DNA of 64,000 bases from Lewinellaceae bacterium (lineage in GTDB: Bacteria; Bacteroidota; Bacteroidia; Chitinophagales; Saprospiraceae): NCBI GenBank assembly GCA_020636315.1, contig JACJYA010000006.1, positions 62,001 to 126,000 on the forward strand, given 5' to 3'. Below the pieces are notes generated by a model. That model was not told the origin of the DNA. It did not search any database and worked only from the letters and a program-made list of their open reading frames with translations. This document shows positions 40,051 through 49,246 of this stretch, piece after piece; position 1 is the stretch's first letter, and the number at the start of each line of letters is the position of its first letter. The position numbers and the translations under genes are program-made.

Positions 40051-43000
40051 TTATTCAGTCTCCACGGGTTCCCGGAGTACCTGTCGAACTTTTGCATCTG
40101 TTACCACATTCCGCTTGCCTTCTTTACTCGACAGATAAGAATAAATGGACGGAATGACATAGAGGGTCAGCAGGGTGGCAAACAGCAGCCCCCCGATGAC
40201 CGCGATACCCATAGATACCCGGCTTTCCGAGCCGGCCCCCAGGGCCAGAGCAATGGGCAATACCCCCAGGATGGTCGATAAGCTCGTCATCAGAATGGGG
40301 CGGAAGCGGGCTGCTGCCGCATCCTTGATCGCGTCCAGGCGTTCCAACCCCTGCTCTTTGCGTTGGTTGGCAAACTCGACGATCAGGATGCCGTTCTTGG
40401 CCACAAGCCCGATCAGCATGATGACGCCGATCTGGCTGAAAATATTGAGGGTTTGTCCGAAATAATCCAGCGATAAGACGGCTCCTGCCAGGGCCAGCGG
40501 CACGGTGAACATGATGATGAAGGGATCGACGAAGCTCTCAAACTGGGCCGCCAGTACGAGGTAGATCAAGATCAAGGCCAGCGCGAAGGCAAATACAAGG
40601 CTGGAAGAACTTTCGGCAAAATCCTTGGACGGCCCCGAAAGCTCGGTGTAGAATCCGTCGCCCAGCGTTTTTTGGGCAATGGCGTCCATCGCTTCAATAC
40701 CTTCACCGATGGTTTTGCCGTCGGCCAGAGCAGCTGAAACGGTAGCTGACACAAAGCGGTTGAACCGGAAGAGGGTGGGCGGGGTAGTCTGCTCCTGCAT
40801 GGTGATCACATTATCCAGCTGGATCATCTTGTCGTCCTTGTTGCGCACATAGAGGGATCGCACATCAATTGGCTCGTTCCTGCCTTCCCGCTTCATCTGG
40901 CCGATCACCTGGTATTGTTCTCCGTTTTGGATGAAATACCCGAAGCGCTGGCCGCTGAAGCCCAATTGAAGGGTCTGAGCAATGTCCAGGACTGAAACGC
41001 CCAGGTCTTGTGCTTTTTGGCGGTCAATATGTATGGTGAGTTCCGGTTTGTTGAACTTCAGGTCCACATCGACGAAGCTGAAAGTGGGGTCCTGGCTGGC
41101 CGCCTCAACGAATTTTGGCAACGTTTCCCGAAGTTGGCTGAAGTTGGGCGCCTGCAGGACGTACTGCACCGGCAGCCCGCTCCGGCGGTTGCCAATACTT
41201 TGCTCTTCAGAGAGGAAGGTGACCGCCCCTGTCAGTGAACTGACGGGGCCCCGCAAGGCATTGAGGATCTCCGACTGGGACCGTTCCCGCTCTTCGGGAT
41301 CGGTGAGGATCACCCAGGAAAAGGCGGAATTGACGGAGGTGGATGCTCCGAAGCCCGGAGAAGTAACCGACCCGACGCTTTCCGCTTCCGGTGCATTTTC
41401 CCGGATCGTCTTTACCAGTTTCAGCACGTATTCATCCATGTATTCGAAAGTGGAACCTTCCGGGGCCCGGACGAAGGCGCGGATCCGGCTGCGGTCCTCC
41501 AGGGGGGCCAGTTCTGACGGAAGTTCCCTCCCGATATAGTAGATCATAGCTCCGGCAATGGCCATGATGACAAAGCCCAGCCACCTGGCTTTCATGAAGG
41601 CGTTGAGGGTAACGCGGTAGCCATTGGTGAGCCACACGAAAAAGGGTTCGGTGATGCGGTAGAAGAATGGGTGCCGCTCGCGCCGTTTCAGGATCTTTGA
41701 CGACAGCATGGGCGTCAGCGTCAGGGCAACGAACGAGGAAATGATCACTGCGCCGGCAATGACCACTCCAAATTCCCGGAACAGGCGCCCGGTCAGGCCC
41801 TGGAGAAAAATAACCGGCATAAAGACCGCCACCAGGGCAACGGTAGTGGCAATAACGGCAAAGAAGATCTCTTTGGCTCCCAGCAGCGCAGCTTCCAGTG
41901 GCTCCATTCCCGCTTCGATCTTGGCATAAATATTCTCGAGAACGACTACGGCATCATCGACCACCAGGCCGATGGCCAGCACAATGCCCAGCAGGGTCAG
42001 CACATTGATGGAAAAGCCCGCAATGTACATGATGAAAAAAGATCCGATCAGAGAAATCGGGATCACCAGGACGGGGATGACCGTCGTGCGCCAGTCGCGC
42101 AGGAAAAGAAAAATGATGAGCACCACCAGCCCGAAAGCGACGTAGATTGTCTGGTTGACCTCGTCGATAGAGGCGCGGATGTATTCGGTTGTGTCAAAAC
42201 CGATGCCCAGCTGTATGTCATCCGGCAGGTCTTTTTTGATCTGCTCCAGCCGGCGATAGACTTCATCGGCGATTTCGATGTTGTTGGCGCCGGGTTGGGG
42301 AACGATGGCATTGCCCACCATAGGCACGCCGTCACGGCGCAACACTGTGCGCAGGTTTTCCGGGCCCAGTTCGGCGGTGCCTACATCCCTGAACCGGACA
42401 ATCCGCCCGCCTTCTTCTTTCAGGACGAGGTTGTTGAACTCTTCGGGAGTGGTCAGCCGGCCTTTGGTCCGGACGGTCAGTTCGGTATTAGCTCCTTCGA
42501 TCCGGCCTGAGGGCAGTTCAATATTTTCCCGGCGCAGGGCATTCTGCACGTCGAGCGGCGTCATATCATAAGCCGCAAGCTTTTCCGGATCGATCCACAA
42601 GCGCATGGCGTAGCGTTTGGAGCCCCAGATGCGGATCTCACTGACGCCGTTAATTGTTTGAAGGCGTTCTTTGAAAATGTTGTCGGCGATATCGGTCAGT
42701 TCCAGCAAAGAGCGCCGGTCACTTTGAATATTGAGAAAAATGATCGGGTCGGAATCGGCGTCGGCCTTGGACACTACCGGTGGGTCGGCGTCAGGAGGCA
42801 GTTCCCGGACCACCTGTGACACTTTATCCCTTACGTCATTGGCTGCTGTTTCCAGGTTTACCTCCAGGTTGAATTCAACAGTGATGGTGCTGCGGCCGTC
42901 CCGGCTTACCGAAGTGATGGACCGGATGCCGGCGATCCCGTTGACAGATTCCTCGATGGGTTCTGTGATCTGAGATTCGATAATATCGGCGTTGGCCCCT

Positions 43001-43155
43001 ACGTAACTGGTGGACACTGTAATGATCGGAGGATCGACGCTGGGATACTCCCTGACCCCCAGGTAAGTTAACCCAATAATCCCGAACAAAACGATGAGGA
43101 TGGACATCACTGTTGCCAGTACGGGGCGTTGTATGCTTAAGGAAGACAGGCTCAT
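40051..43155 (-). CDS. RND-family efflux transporter (AcrB/HAE1-like)
   Basis: A 1034-residue inner-membrane pump. It begins MSLSSLSIQRPVLATVMSILIVLFG, has the large periplasmic loops after the first and seventh helices, and holds the proton-relay Asp pair in GLVVDDAVVVLENIY. FIMYIAGFSINVLTLLGIVLAIG is the usual fourth helix region. These features fit hydrophobe/amphiphile exporters of the AcrB/MexF type. Its adaptor is encoded 12 bp upstream in the same operon; no TolC-like channel gene is in the window. The substrate cannot be inferred. Confidence 0.9.
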   Translation of the reverse strand: MSLSSLSIQRPVLATVMSILIVLFGIIGLTYLGVREYPSVDPPIITVSTSYVGANADIIESQITEPIEESVNGIAGIRSITSVSRDGRSTITVEFNLEVNLETAANDVRDKVSQVVRELPPDADPPVVSKADADSDPIIFLNIQSDRRSLLELTDIADNIFKERLQTINGVSEIRIWGSKRYAMRLWIDPEKLAAYDMTPLDVQNALRRENIELPSGRIEGANTELTVRTKGRLTTPEEFNNLVLKEEGGRIVRFRDVGTAELGPENLRTVLRRDGVPMVGNAIVPQPGANNIEIADEVYRRLEQIKKDLPDDIQLGIGFDTTEYIRASIDEVNQTIYVAFGLVVLIIFLFLRDWRTTVIPVLVIPISLIGSFFIMYIAGFSINVLTLLGIVLAIGLVVDDAVVVLENIYAKIEAGMEPLEAALLGAKEIFFAVIATTVALVAVFMPVIFLQGLTGRLFREFGVVIAGAVIISSFVALTLTPMLSSKILKRRERHPFFYRITEPFFVWLTNGYRVTLNAFMKARWLGFVIMAIAGAMIYYIGRELPSELAPLEDRSRIRAFVRAPEGSTFEYMDEYVLKLVKTIRENAPEAESVGSVTSPGFGASTSVNSAFSWVILTDPEERERSQSEILNALRGPVSSLTGAVTFLSEEQSIGNRRSGLPVQYVLQAPNFSQLRETLPKFVEAASQDPTFSFVDVDLKFNKPELTIHIDRQKAQDLGVSVLDIAQTLQLGFSGQRFGYFIQNGEQYQVIGQMKREGRNEPIDVRSLYVRNKDDKMIQLDNVITMQEQTTPPTLFRFNRFVSATVSAALADGKTIGEGIEAMDAIAQKTLGDGFYTELSGPSKDFAESSSSLVFAFALALILIYLVLAAQFESFVDPFIIMFTVPLALAGAVLSLDYFGQTLNIFSQIGVIMLIGLVAKNGILIVEFANQRKEQGLERLDAIKDAAAARFRPILMTSLSTILGVLPIALALGAGSESRVSMGIAVIGGLLFATLLTLYVIPSIYSYLSSKEGKRNVVTDAKVRQVLREPVETE

Positions 43156-43167
43156 ACGGGGGTGGTT

Positions 43168-44259
43168 TTAGTTCAGCTTGGAAATAGTGACGTCGGCGCC
43201 CGGGCGGATCTGCAGCAGGCCGGTAGTGATCACCGTGTCTCCGGGAGAAAGGCCATTCGTGATCTGGATGAGGGATTCCCGGCGCAGGCCGGTTTCCACT
43301 TCTATTTCTTCGGCCTTGCCGTTGCGGTAAACATAGATGTTCTGGGTGTTCAGTTCGGGTACGAGGGCCTGGGTGGGCACCATTATGGCCTGCCCGAATT
43401 CCCGGAGGTTGACCGTGACGTTGGCGAACGCACCGGGCAGTATGCTTCCATCGGGATTGGGGGCTATGGCGCGGAGTCGGAGGGTGCGTGTTTCAGGGTC
43501 AACTTTTGGTTCTTTTGCGATGACAGTTGCGGTGTAATCACGAGTGGAGCCATCCAGGCGGAAAGTAACTTTTGTACCCTGTCCGGCAAGATGGCTGTAT
43601 TTTTCCGGAATGTTGAACTCGAGTTTTATGGGATTGATGCTGATCAGGCTTACAATGGGCGTGCCCGGCGACAGGTAACTGCCTTCGCTTACCATCCGCA
43701 GGCCCAGCCTGCCGCTGAAAGGAGCCCGGACCACCCTCTTTTCCAGCTGGGCATCAATCAGAGAAAGCTCCGCCTTGACTTTTTCCACTTCGGCCACGGC
43801 GATCTCATATTCCTGAAGGCTGACTCCTTCTTTTTCATAAAGCGCCTCCAGCCGTTCGGCGATCTTTTCATTGAGGTTGCGCTGGACTACCAGCCGTTCC
43901 CGCTCGGCGAGCAGTTCTTCGTCATCGAGTTGGAGCAGCAGGTCTCCTTTGTTCACCAGCTTCCCCTCCTGAAACAAAATTTTGGTGACTTTCCCCGGTA
44001 CTTCACTACTAATGGATACCTCCTCATTTGGAATGGTAGATCCATTAACGGTAATGATGTCCCGCAGGGCTTCCGGGTCAACCCGGACAGCTTCTACCGG
44101 AATGGCGGGCCTTGCTCCGGCAGGCGGAGCACTGGCTTGTTCTTCCGTCGGCGGTTCCGGTTTTTTACTCTTTAAAATGTCCGATTGGAAAAGGACAAAA
44201 CCCACAGCTATAACAATTATAGCTATCAGTGCAATCGTTCGGGTGGCTCTTTTGGTCAT
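43168..44259 (-). CDS. RND efflux periplasmic adaptor (membrane fusion protein)
   Basis: A 363-residue protein with an N-terminal membrane anchor (TIALIAIIVIAVGFVLFQSD), an Ala/Pro-rich linker, a lipoyl-like half (ITVNGSTIPNEEVSISSEVPGKV and VRAPFSGRLGLRMVSEGSYL), a coiled-coil hairpin at about 125-175, then the beta-barrel and membrane-proximal domains. It bridges the RND pump and an outer-membrane channel. The linker ASAPPAGARP is encoded by a small palindrome at 44113-44131. First gene of the pump operon; the 402-bp upstream region shows no exact promoter match. Confidence 0.9.
   Translation of the reverse strand: MTKRATRTIALIAIIVIAVGFVLFQSDILKSKKPEPPTEEQASAPPAGARPAIPVEAVRVDPEALRDIITVNGSTIPNEEVSISSEVPGKVTKILFQEGKLVNKGDLLLQLDDEELLAERERLVVQRNLNEKIAERLEALYEKEGVSLQEYEIAVAEVEKVKAELSLIDAQLEKRVVRAPFSGRLGLRMVSEGSYLSPGTPIVSLISINPIKLEFNIPEKYSHLAGQGTKVTFRLDGSTRDYTATVIAKEPKVDPETRTLRLRAIAPNPDGSILPGAFANVTVNLREFGQAIMVPTQALVPELNTQNIYVYRNGKAEEIEVETGLRRESLIQITNGLSPGDTVITTGLLQIRPGADVTISKLN
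44113..44131. repeat. in-frame 7-bp hairpin encoding Ala/Pro linker
   Basis: TGCTCCG (44113-44119) pairs exactly with CGGAGCA (44125-44131) around GCAGG. It encodes part of the Ala/Pro/Gly linker next to the membrane anchor of the adaptor protein, as with the linker palindromes at 13.8 kb. Confidence 0.6.
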
Positions 44260-44661
44260 AAAACGGTTGGCGTATGTGTCAATTAGTAAAATTAACTCTT
44301 TTTGCCGTTACAGAGTTTATCCGGAAGGGCGCTAAAATAATATTAACATAAAACCGGAGTAAGCGGGTGGACAAAAACCATCAAACAAGTCAGCCATATT
44401 CCCCAATATGCGAAGTTGTAGTGAACATCGGCTACCCCTGATCCGTCTAAAAAGGGCATTACCCGAAAAGTTCATGTTTTTTGGGTCCGTTTTCCGGATA
44501 GCGCAAAGCAGTAGAAAAAGACATGAATGCTTCTGAAATTTGGATATCCGGATGATTTGTTTAAGTATATAAGGTAGCATCCTGATGTATGCCGGGCAGA
44601 AATAAGTGGCCGGCATGCGCAACAATAACCGATTTTTCTATTCTTAAAATCCTGAAGTTTT
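44260..44661. other. divergent intergenic region without recognised gene
   Basis: This 402-bp gap separates the RND adaptor (minus) from the ATP-grasp gene (plus), so it must hold both promoters, but neither strand shows an exact TAnnTTTG. A TTTG at about 44556 precedes an AT-rich TATATAAG, which is only a weak candidate for the plus-strand promoter. Small palindromes (GGATATCC near 44549) occur. The minus-strand frame at 44332-44625 is rich in Cys/Arg/Phe and not credible. Confidence 0.4.
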
Positions 44662-45882
44662 ATGGCAAACCGTTTTGCACTATTGGGCTGGAGCCTTCCT
44701 GTAATTGAAAGTATGCAGAGGGCCGAGCTCCCCTATGTCGTTGTATCATTTCCCGATTTTGAAAGTTATGCTAAAGAACACAACATCCCCTTTGTGGGCT
44801 ATCGCCTGGATGAATTTGGCAGCCATTCCAATTCGCTGGCGCTGGCCGAGCTGCTGCGTCCGTACAACGTGGATGTTGCCGTCCCCCTGTTTGAGGAAAC
44901 GGTAGAATGGGCCGGTGCACTAAACTCCATTTACCGGGATGACCCCCGGGTACTCAACCGCGCCTTTCTCTTCCGGAACAAGGCCATGATGAAGCGCAAA
45001 GCGCTACTGGGCGGCCTGCGGGTCGGCCTTTTCGAGGAGATCCACAACCACGAACAGGCCCACAAGTTCCTGGACCGCCTGAACGAAGCTGAATTGCAGC
45101 TGCCGGGAGAAGATGATGCCTGGTTTCACGTCAAGCCTTTTGCCTCCGCCGGCACGGTGGGGCACCGCTTCATAAAATCCAGGGAAGATATCGATAAGAA
45201 GATCAAACCGGCTGACTTTCCCTGCCTTGCTGAAAGCCATTTGCGTGGGCAGGAGTTTTCCTGCGAAGCTTTTATCCACAAAGGAAAAGTCCGTTTTCTC
45301 AATATTACGGAATACGTCAAGCTTGGGTATTCCAATTTCATTCCCGCCGGCCCTGAGCTGGAGGCCAAACGAGAGCTCATCCACAGTGAGATCCAGAAGC
45401 TGGTGGATGTATTCGGCATTGAGTACGGGATGATCCACCCCGAATGGTTCCTCACCGAAGACGGGCGCCTCAACTTTGGCGAAGTCGCCTGCCGGATACC
45501 CGGTGGCCATATTCTGGAACTGGCTTCCCAGGCTCATGAGTTCGATGCGCTGCTGGCCTTTGTCGTCAGCCACGACCCCAGCCTTAGCGATGAAGAACTC
45601 GACAGGTATTTCCCACAGAAGGGCCATACGCCTAAGCAATATTACGGCAATGTAATGGTCTTTCCGAAGAGTGGGCAGATCACCCGCCTGGAAATACCGG
45701 AGGAACTTACAGAAGAACCCTACTATCTGGACAATAACCTCGTAGAACCGCTCGGCCCGCAAAAGATCGGTGGCCGCGAAGGATTTGGAAACCACTTCGG
45801 GACGGTGAATTTCGCCGGAGAGGATGCAGAAAAAATGAGAGAGTTACTCAAGCATTACGAAGACGTACCTTTCTATGTGTAG
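44662..45882 (+). CDS. ATP-grasp family ligase
   Basis: A 406-residue protein: a pre-ATP-grasp N-terminal domain (MANRFALLGWSLPVIESM to about 105), a central domain with the Lys/Gly segment FHVKPFASAGTVGHRF, and the metal/ATP-binding end GRLNFGEVACRIPGGHI. The pattern (NxxEVxxRxPGGH-like) is that of the amino-acid ligase branch (BacD-like, CarB-like), which joins carboxylates to amines through acyl phosphates. The exact substrates are unknown. It heads a seven-gene run with a papain-like protein, a racemase and four arginine/ornithine genes, suggesting that it uses an amino acid made by those enzymes. Confidence 0.78.
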   Translation: MANRFALLGWSLPVIESMQRAELPYVVVSFPDFESYAKEHNIPFVGYRLDEFGSHSNSLALAELLRPYNVDVAVPLFEETVEWAGALNSIYRDDPRVLNRAFLFRNKAMMKRKALLGGLRVGLFEEIHNHEQAHKFLDRLNEAELQLPGEDDAWFHVKPFASAGTVGHRFIKSREDIDKKIKPADFPCLAESHLRGQEFSCEAFIHKGKVRFLNITEYVKLGYSNFIPAGPELEAKRELIHSEIQKLVDVFGIEYGMIHPEWFLTEDGRLNFGEVACRIPGGHILELASQAHEFDALLAFVVSHDPSLSDEELDRYFPQKGHTPKQYYGNVMVFPKSGQITRLEIPEELTEEPYYLDNNLVEPLGPQKIGGREGFGNHFGTVNFAGEDAEKMRELLKHYEDVPFYV

Positions 45883-45990
45883 GGGGGGGATTTTATGTTA
45901 AATGTAAGAGGGGTTTAATTTCTCCTTCGTTATTTGATTCAATCTCCCGGGCCGCTGAAAGCATCGGCCCGTTTGAGAAAGTACCAATAC

Positions 45991-47970
45991 ATGGAATTAA
46001 CCATAAACGAGTTAGAGAACCGTTTTCTGGAAAGCCTGGCGCTGTTCAGAGCAGCGCCGCATTTCAATAAGAAGGACAGAAAATCCCGCCTGCTCAGCCA
46101 GGCGGATATGTTGTGCAGAACAGCAGAAGGATTGGCATTTTTGTATGAATCTATTCCGCAGGCCAGTGAAGCGGGGCTGTTCAGCGACTCCCCGTGGGAA
46201 AAGCCGGAGCACCTTGTTCCGTATCTGGTGGGAGGGACTCTTCTGGCAGGCTATCCGGGCAGCACTTTAGAAATTTTGAGTGAATTGCGCCTGGCCGCTA
46301 TCGCGGAAGAAAGAATGGCGCATCCAGGTTTTTCTGCCGGGCAGGCACGCAATTTTCTGGAAGAAATGCTGGTGGCTAATTTTGAGCTGGCCTACGAGGA
46401 TTTCTCAGAAAAGGCGTGGGAACAATACGCCAAAGGCGAACTGGAAAAGATCCGCCTGTTGTTCGACTTCATCCACCGGTTTGTTCCGCTGGAAGGGTTG
46501 AAACCCAGGATTGCGGATGCAATTGAATCCCTGTCGGATCACCGCCCCATCGTTATGTCCAAAATGAAACGCATGCTAAGGGTGATCCGCAAGCACTTGC
46601 CATTGGATGGTTCAGATGTGCACAACGGGCGGCTCCTCAAGTTTATCAATGCCTATTACCGGCCAACGGCCATAGCGGAACAGCAGGGTACGCTGGAAAA
46701 TTACCGGCACTTTCTGGAACACGCTGATAAGGCAACAGTGGAAGAAGAATGTGAACAGGCCGGCGAACAGATGGCCAATACCGGCCTGGTGTCTGATTAC
46801 CAGCTGGCTCTGCTTTACCACGTTGTGAAAAAATATCCCGGCCTGGTGCCGGTGCTCCTGCACCTTAACTCTCACGGCGTTGCGGAATATGAACGGCACG
46901 AAGCATTCGTTGACCTGCTCGTTCAGGAGTTCATCGTCCCCGGGAATAAACAGGCTGTTTATGGCCTGGCCCGGGTGTTGCAGCGAAACTTACTATCCAG
47001 AAAGGTAACCTGGCATGCTTTCAACCGGCTGATCAGGGTGGACATACATCCCGAGGTAGCTAAAAAACTATTGAAAGGCAACCTCACAGAGGATAAGGCC
47101 ACTCCGGCCCAACTCCTGATAGGGGGCGCCCTTTGTGTACTGGGCCAGCCTCTGGGCGTACGGCAGGGCAACAACCCGACCTGCCAGTCGGCACGAGGGA
47201 TCAGCATGTGGAGCCGCCATGCACCGGGCAAACTCATCAATCTGCTGATCGACGCCGCTACAGCCAATAATGTAGTCTTTCGTTATGAAGGCGAACTGAT
47301 AGAATCGGCAACAGTAGAGGAAGGCCTGGCCCGGCAATTCGACTATTCGCTCGACCCGGTTTCCATCGTTCTTGTTCCGCACCTCGATAAGATTTATAAC
47401 GAGATGATGAAAAGGGCGGCAGTCAAACATCTTGGCGTTGACCCGCACATCTCGGTGAACCCGGCCTTCTACGGCCATTGGATACAGACCGGATTCCTGT
47501 CGGTTTACAATGCCGTGACCGGCCTGATAGATAAATATCGGGGTTTTGTTCGCATCTTCTATGCTTCTTTCCATCCGCAGTACAACGGTGGCCACCATCT
47601 GATCTATCCCGTGCCATTGGGTATTTTTATCACGGATGCATCTGCTACTATGTTAGGCTATCACGCTGTTTCCTTACTGCGCATTGAACAATCGCCGGCG
47701 GGGGAATGGCGGGCGTATTTTTTTAACCCCAACAGTGAGGGGCGGCAGAACTGGGGGCAGGGCATCCATCCCACTGTTTCCGGGAACGGCGAGTTCCACG
47801 GAGAATCCTCAGTGCCCGTCCATCAATTCGCTTCCCGTGTTTATGCATTCCACTACAACAACCTGCGCCTGGAGGGCATAGAAGAGAATGTGCCCGAAGC
47901 GATTGTGGAGAACGTGGAAAAACTGGCCCGGGAAAGCTGGGGGCGAAAGTACCGGTGGGCCATAAAGTAG
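45991..47970 (+). CDS. large protein with papain-like Cys/His/Asn signature, function unknown
   Basis: The ATG start MELTINELENRFLESLALF is preferred to an in-frame TTG 57 bp earlier. The 659-residue protein has a mainly helical N-terminal half. The second half has GVRQGNNPTCQSARGISMW, with Gln392 and Cys398, then GYHAVSLLRIE with His558, and YFFNPNSEGRQNWG with Asn579, an order and spacing like the Gln-Cys-His-Asn set of papain-fold peptidases and transglutaminases. There is no signal peptide, so it is cytoplasmic. I do not recognise a named family. It sits 108 bp after the ATP-grasp gene and 44 bp before the racemase, so it may form or cleave an amide bond in the same pathway. Confidence 0.6.
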   Translation: MELTINELENRFLESLALFRAAPHFNKKDRKSRLLSQADMLCRTAEGLAFLYESIPQASEAGLFSDSPWEKPEHLVPYLVGGTLLAGYPGSTLEILSELRLAAIAEERMAHPGFSAGQARNFLEEMLVANFELAYEDFSEKAWEQYAKGELEKIRLLFDFIHRFVPLEGLKPRIADAIESLSDHRPIVMSKMKRMLRVIRKHLPLDGSDVHNGRLLKFINAYYRPTAIAEQQGTLENYRHFLEHADKATVEEECEQAGEQMANTGLVSDYQLALLYHVVKKYPGLVPVLLHLNSHGVAEYERHEAFVDLLVQEFIVPGNKQAVYGLARVLQRNLLSRKVTWHAFNRLIRVDIHPEVAKKLLKGNLTEDKATPAQLLIGGALCVLGQPLGVRQGNNPTCQSARGISMWSRHAPGKLINLLIDAATANNVVFRYEGELIESATVEEGLARQFDYSLDPVSIVLVPHLDKIYNEMMKRAAVKHLGVDPHISVNPAFYGHWIQTGFLSVYNAVTGLIDKYRGFVRIFYASFHPQYNGGHHLIYPVPLGIFITDASATMLGYHAVSLLRIEQSPAGEWRAYFFNPNSEGRQNWGQGIHPTVSGNGEFHGESSVPVHQFASRVYAFHYNNLRLEGIEENVPEAIVENVEKLARESWGRKYRWAIK

Positions 47971-48014
47971 GGATTAAAAAATAAATCTATTATCACCAAT
48001 TCAAGTACAGAGCA

Positions 48015-49214
48015 ATGACATCTTCACACCACTCCCATTATGATGCCTTCGTCAGGAATGTAAGGCATTCCTCCCGCATAGAACTCAGCCAGGCTGCCCT
48101 GAAAAAGAACATCAACTTTCTGAAAAGGAAGCTGGGAAGCCACCCGCGCTATTCGGCAGTTGTGAAAGCCAATGCTTACGGCCACGGAATTCCGCAAATG
48201 GTGAGAATGTTGGAGAACTGCGGCATCACCCATTTTTCAGCAGCCTCAGCATACGAAGCGGAGGAGGTGCTCGAATATTGCGGTGAATCCTCTGATATAA
48301 TGATCATGGGCATTCTCTATGACCAGGATATTGAATGGGCGATTCGAAATGATATTGAGTTTTACGTTTTTAATTACGATCGCCTGCAACTGGTGCTGGA
48401 AAAAGCAAAAAAGCTGAACAAGAAAGCCAAAGTACACCTGGAAGTGGAGACCGGAACCAACCGCACCGGCATGACGGAACCCTTTTTCAGAAAATCGATC
48501 ACCTTTCTCAGGCAGCATCAGGATTACTTTCAGTTTCAGGGTGTTTGTACTCATCTTGGAGGAGCGGAGTCGCGCAGCAACCAGTTTCGGGTCGATCAGC
48601 AGATTCATCGATTCAGGCAGTACCTGGCAGAACTGAAAAAAAGGAAGTTCATGCCCACATATCGGCACATCGCCTGTTCTGCGGCGGTTTTGGCCATGCC
48701 GGAAACCCATTATGACCTTGTTCGCATAGGAGTTGCCACTTATGGATTCTGGCCGAGCCCCGACATTTACTACCAACACCTTCAGGAGGCCGGAAAAGAC
48801 AAGGATGCGCCAATGAACCGGATCATTTCCTGGAAAACGGATGTGATGGACATCAAAAACGTTCCGCAGGGAGAGTTCATCGGGTACGGCACAGCCTATC
48901 AGGCCTTGAATGACATGCGGGTGGCGGTGATCCCCGTCGGGTACAGCAATGGCTATCCGAGAGGGCAATCCAACAGTGGCCATGTACTTATTCGCGGCCG
49001 CAAGGCTCCCATAACCGGGCTGATCAATATGAACCTCTTCATGGCCGACATATCCCACATTCCCGGAGTAGAGATCGGTGACGAAGTGGTATTGCTCGGA
49101 AAGCAGAAGAACAATACCATCAATGTGAGTTCTTTTACCAATTACACCCAACTCATCAACAATGAAATGCTGAGCCGCCTGCCCAAAGCCATTCCTCGCA
49201 GAATTGTGAAATAA
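48015..49214 (+). CDS. alanine racemase-like PLP enzyme
   Basis: A 399-residue fold-type III PLP enzyme. Lys51 in VVKANAYGHG is the cofactor lysine; Tyr291 and Tyr295 in IGYGTAYQAL sit where the catalytic Tyr is found in Alr; VIPVGYSNGYPRG and VLIRGRKAPITG follow. The usual GRxxMDM-type stretch is GLINMNL here, replacing both the Arg and the Asp, which suggests a changed substrate. N-terminal residues before about 20 are an extension. It sits in an operon with ATP-grasp and ornithine-synthesis genes, so it may racemise ornithine or a related amino acid rather than alanine for peptidoglycan. That is inference; a normal alanine racemase is the alternative. Confidence 0.75.
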   Translation: MTSSHHSHYDAFVRNVRHSSRIELSQAALKKNINFLKRKLGSHPRYSAVVKANAYGHGIPQMVRMLENCGITHFSAASAYEAEEVLEYCGESSDIMIMGILYDQDIEWAIRNDIEFYVFNYDRLQLVLEKAKKLNKKAKVHLEVETGTNRTGMTEPFFRKSITFLRQHQDYFQFQGVCTHLGGAESRSNQFRVDQQIHRFRQYLAELKKRKFMPTYRHIACSAAVLAMPETHYDLVRIGVATYGFWPSPDIYYQHLQEAGKDKDAPMNRIISWKTDVMDIKNVPQGEFIGYGTAYQALNDMRVAVIPVGYSNGYPRGQSNSGHVLIRGRKAPITGLINMNLFMADISHIPGVEIGDEVVLLGKQKNNTINVSSFTNYTQLINNEMLSRLPKAIPRRIVK

Positions 49215-49246
49215 ATGGGCTGAAAAGTGCATAAATAATTCAAAAA

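Noticed and set aside
44332..44625. 97-codon minus-strand frame in the RND/ATP-grasp gap
   Set aside because: Rich in Cys, Arg and Phe, no motif, lies in a divergent promoter region.
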